From positions 1 through 22,911 of the forward strand of contig JBBRPS010000047.1 of the NCBI GenBank assembly GCA_038227745.1: a DNA stretch of 22,911 bases, written 5' to 3'. Under the pieces are notes generated by a model, which worked only from the letters and a program-made list of their open reading frames with translations, searched no databases and was not told the DNA's origin. The translations under genes and the position numbers were made by a program. Position 1 is the first letter of the stretch, and the number at the start of each line of letters is the position of its first letter. Below, one piece after another: positions 22,241 to 22,911 of the stretch. Source of the stretch: DASPXY01 sp038227745 (GTDB lineage: Bacteria; Planctomycetota; Planctomycetia; Gemmatales; Gemmataceae).

Positions 22241-22828
22241 ATGGACGAGTCCCCCCGGGACGGGTCCTCCCCAAACCCCTGGCAGTCCGGCGACGAGGAC
22301 GCCGCCCGGCAGCTGTTCGACCGCTACGCCGAACAGCTCATGCTGCTGGCGCGCAAGCGCATCAGCCATCGCCTCACCAGCCGCATCGACGCCGAGGACA
22401 TCCTCCAGTCGGTCTTCCGCACCTTCTTCCACCGAGCCAAGCAGGGACAGTTCCACCTCGAGGACCCCGACGACGTCTGCAAGCTCCTCGCCCGCATCAC
22501 CGTCCACAAGACGTTCCGCCAGATCGCCTTTCACAAACGGGCCAAGCGTGACCCCGGACAAGAGACCGGGCAGAGCGACGACGCGCAGGACATGCTGCTC
22601 AAGCTGCTCGCCGGCGAACCCACGCCGGAAGAGGCCGCCGCCTTCGTCGATGAGCTGGAGCACTTCCTCTCGCAGCTGAAGGACGAGCACCGGCGCATCC
22701 TCGAGATGCGCATGGAGGGCTACAGCAACGTCGAGATCGCGGAGCGGCTTGGCATCACCGACCGCAAGATCCGCCGCATCATGGAGGGCGTCCGCGCCCT
22801 CGCCGAGAAGGAAGGGTTGTCGCTCTGA
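22241..22828 (+). CDS. Planctomycete-type ECF RNA polymerase sigma factor (195 aa)
   Basis: Region 2 (about 20-100) contains ARQLFDRYAEQLMLLARKRI and DAEDILQSVFRTFFHRA, with the QFHLEDPDDVCKLLARITVHK segment typical of the sigma group expanded in Gemmata (ECF01-Gob type, from memory). Region 4 (about 140-192) has LKDEHRRILEMRMEGYSNVEIAERLGITDRKIRRIMEGVR, a full helix-turn-helix. AGGAGG at 22226-22231 is 9 nt before this ATG; an ATG at 22235 in frame is only 3 nt away and is an alternative start. No anti-sigma gene follows within the window. Members of this group are usually encoded next to Ser/Thr kinases, as here with the 19894 kinase upstream. Confidence 0.93.
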   Translation: MDESPRDGSSPNPWQSGDEDAARQLFDRYAEQLMLLARKRISHRLTSRIDAEDILQSVFRTFFHRAKQGQFHLEDPDDVCKLLARITVHKTFRQIAFHKRAKRDPGQETGQSDDAQDMLLKLLAGEPTPEEAAAFVDELEHFLSQLKDEHRRILEMRMEGYSNVEIAERLGITDRKIRRIMEGVRALAEKEGLSL

Positions 22829-22882
22829 CGGCGCGCTCCTCCCACCGCGCCGTTGAGTATTACTCCGGCGCGAAAGAGGGGC

Positions 22883-22911
22883 ACACAAGCCCGACGCGCC
22901 AGCGAGGGACC
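22883..22911 (+). repeat. Palindromic repeat family B, partial copy at window edge
   Basis: The sequence from 22883 matches the left arm and loop start of the 5074-5128 element over 26 consecutive bases (from 5075), then the window ends. The right arm is presumably just outside. It stands about 55 nt after the ECF sigma stop. Confidence 0.8.

Overview
The window is high-GC bacterial DNA. The gene content fits a planctomycete, most likely a Gemmata-type (Gemmataceae) lineage. The reasons are two Hanks-type Ser/Thr kinases, three sigma factors (one RpoD-like, two ECF) in 23 kb, CxxC-zinc-ribbon/membrane proteins, a Tad-type pilus cluster without a nearby pilin gene, and several families of long palindromic repeats sitting between genes. 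The taxonomic call is inference from content, not from a marker gene.

Layout. 1-630 (-): N-terminal 210 residues of a Ser/Thr kinase running off the left edge. 631-1055: divergent spacer with a 31-bp-arm palindrome and a good sigma70-type promoter. 1056-1310: small conserved-looking hypothetical. 1427-4671: ECF sigma, overlapping zinc-binding membrane anti-sigma, and a large exported protein. 4696-4992 (-): small DUF2007-type protein with a His-rich tail. 4993-5568: divergent spacer with a second palindrome family flanked by 9-bp direct repeats. 5569-7005: RpoD-like sigma factor. 7108-7776: Uma2-type nuclease-fold protein. 7910-9968: a multi-pass membrane protein followed by three zinc-ribbon/membrane proteins with the same Cys spacing, the first apparently frameshifted. 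10047-12211: two-gene operon of a radical SAM protein of the MJ0619/tetraether-synthase (Tes) type and an Lgt-like membrane protein lacking the usual HGG motif. 12546-19832: Tad secretion/pilus cluster (cpaE, cpaF, tadB, tadC, two tadE-like, tadG-like). 19894-21906: membrane-anchored Ser/Thr kinase. 22241-22828: planctomycete-type ECF sigma factor. The right edge cuts a second copy of the 5074-5128 repeat.

How the genes may work together. The sigma/anti-sigma/exported-protein set looks like an envelope-sensing transcription unit. The Tad genes give a motor ATPase, its localisation partner, a two-part inner-membrane platform and minor pilins. No Flp pilin, prepilin peptidase, secretin or CpaB is present, so they must be elsewhere or not used. 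The kinase directly after the Tad genes and the ECF gene after it suggest signalling linked to surface structures, but this rests only on position. The radical SAM + Lgt-like pair is the best candidate here for an undescribed system, probably acting on membrane lipids. The four palindrome families are the most unusual non-coding signal; three lie directly in front of or behind coding sequences and cause false N-terminal extensions if the longest ORF is taken.
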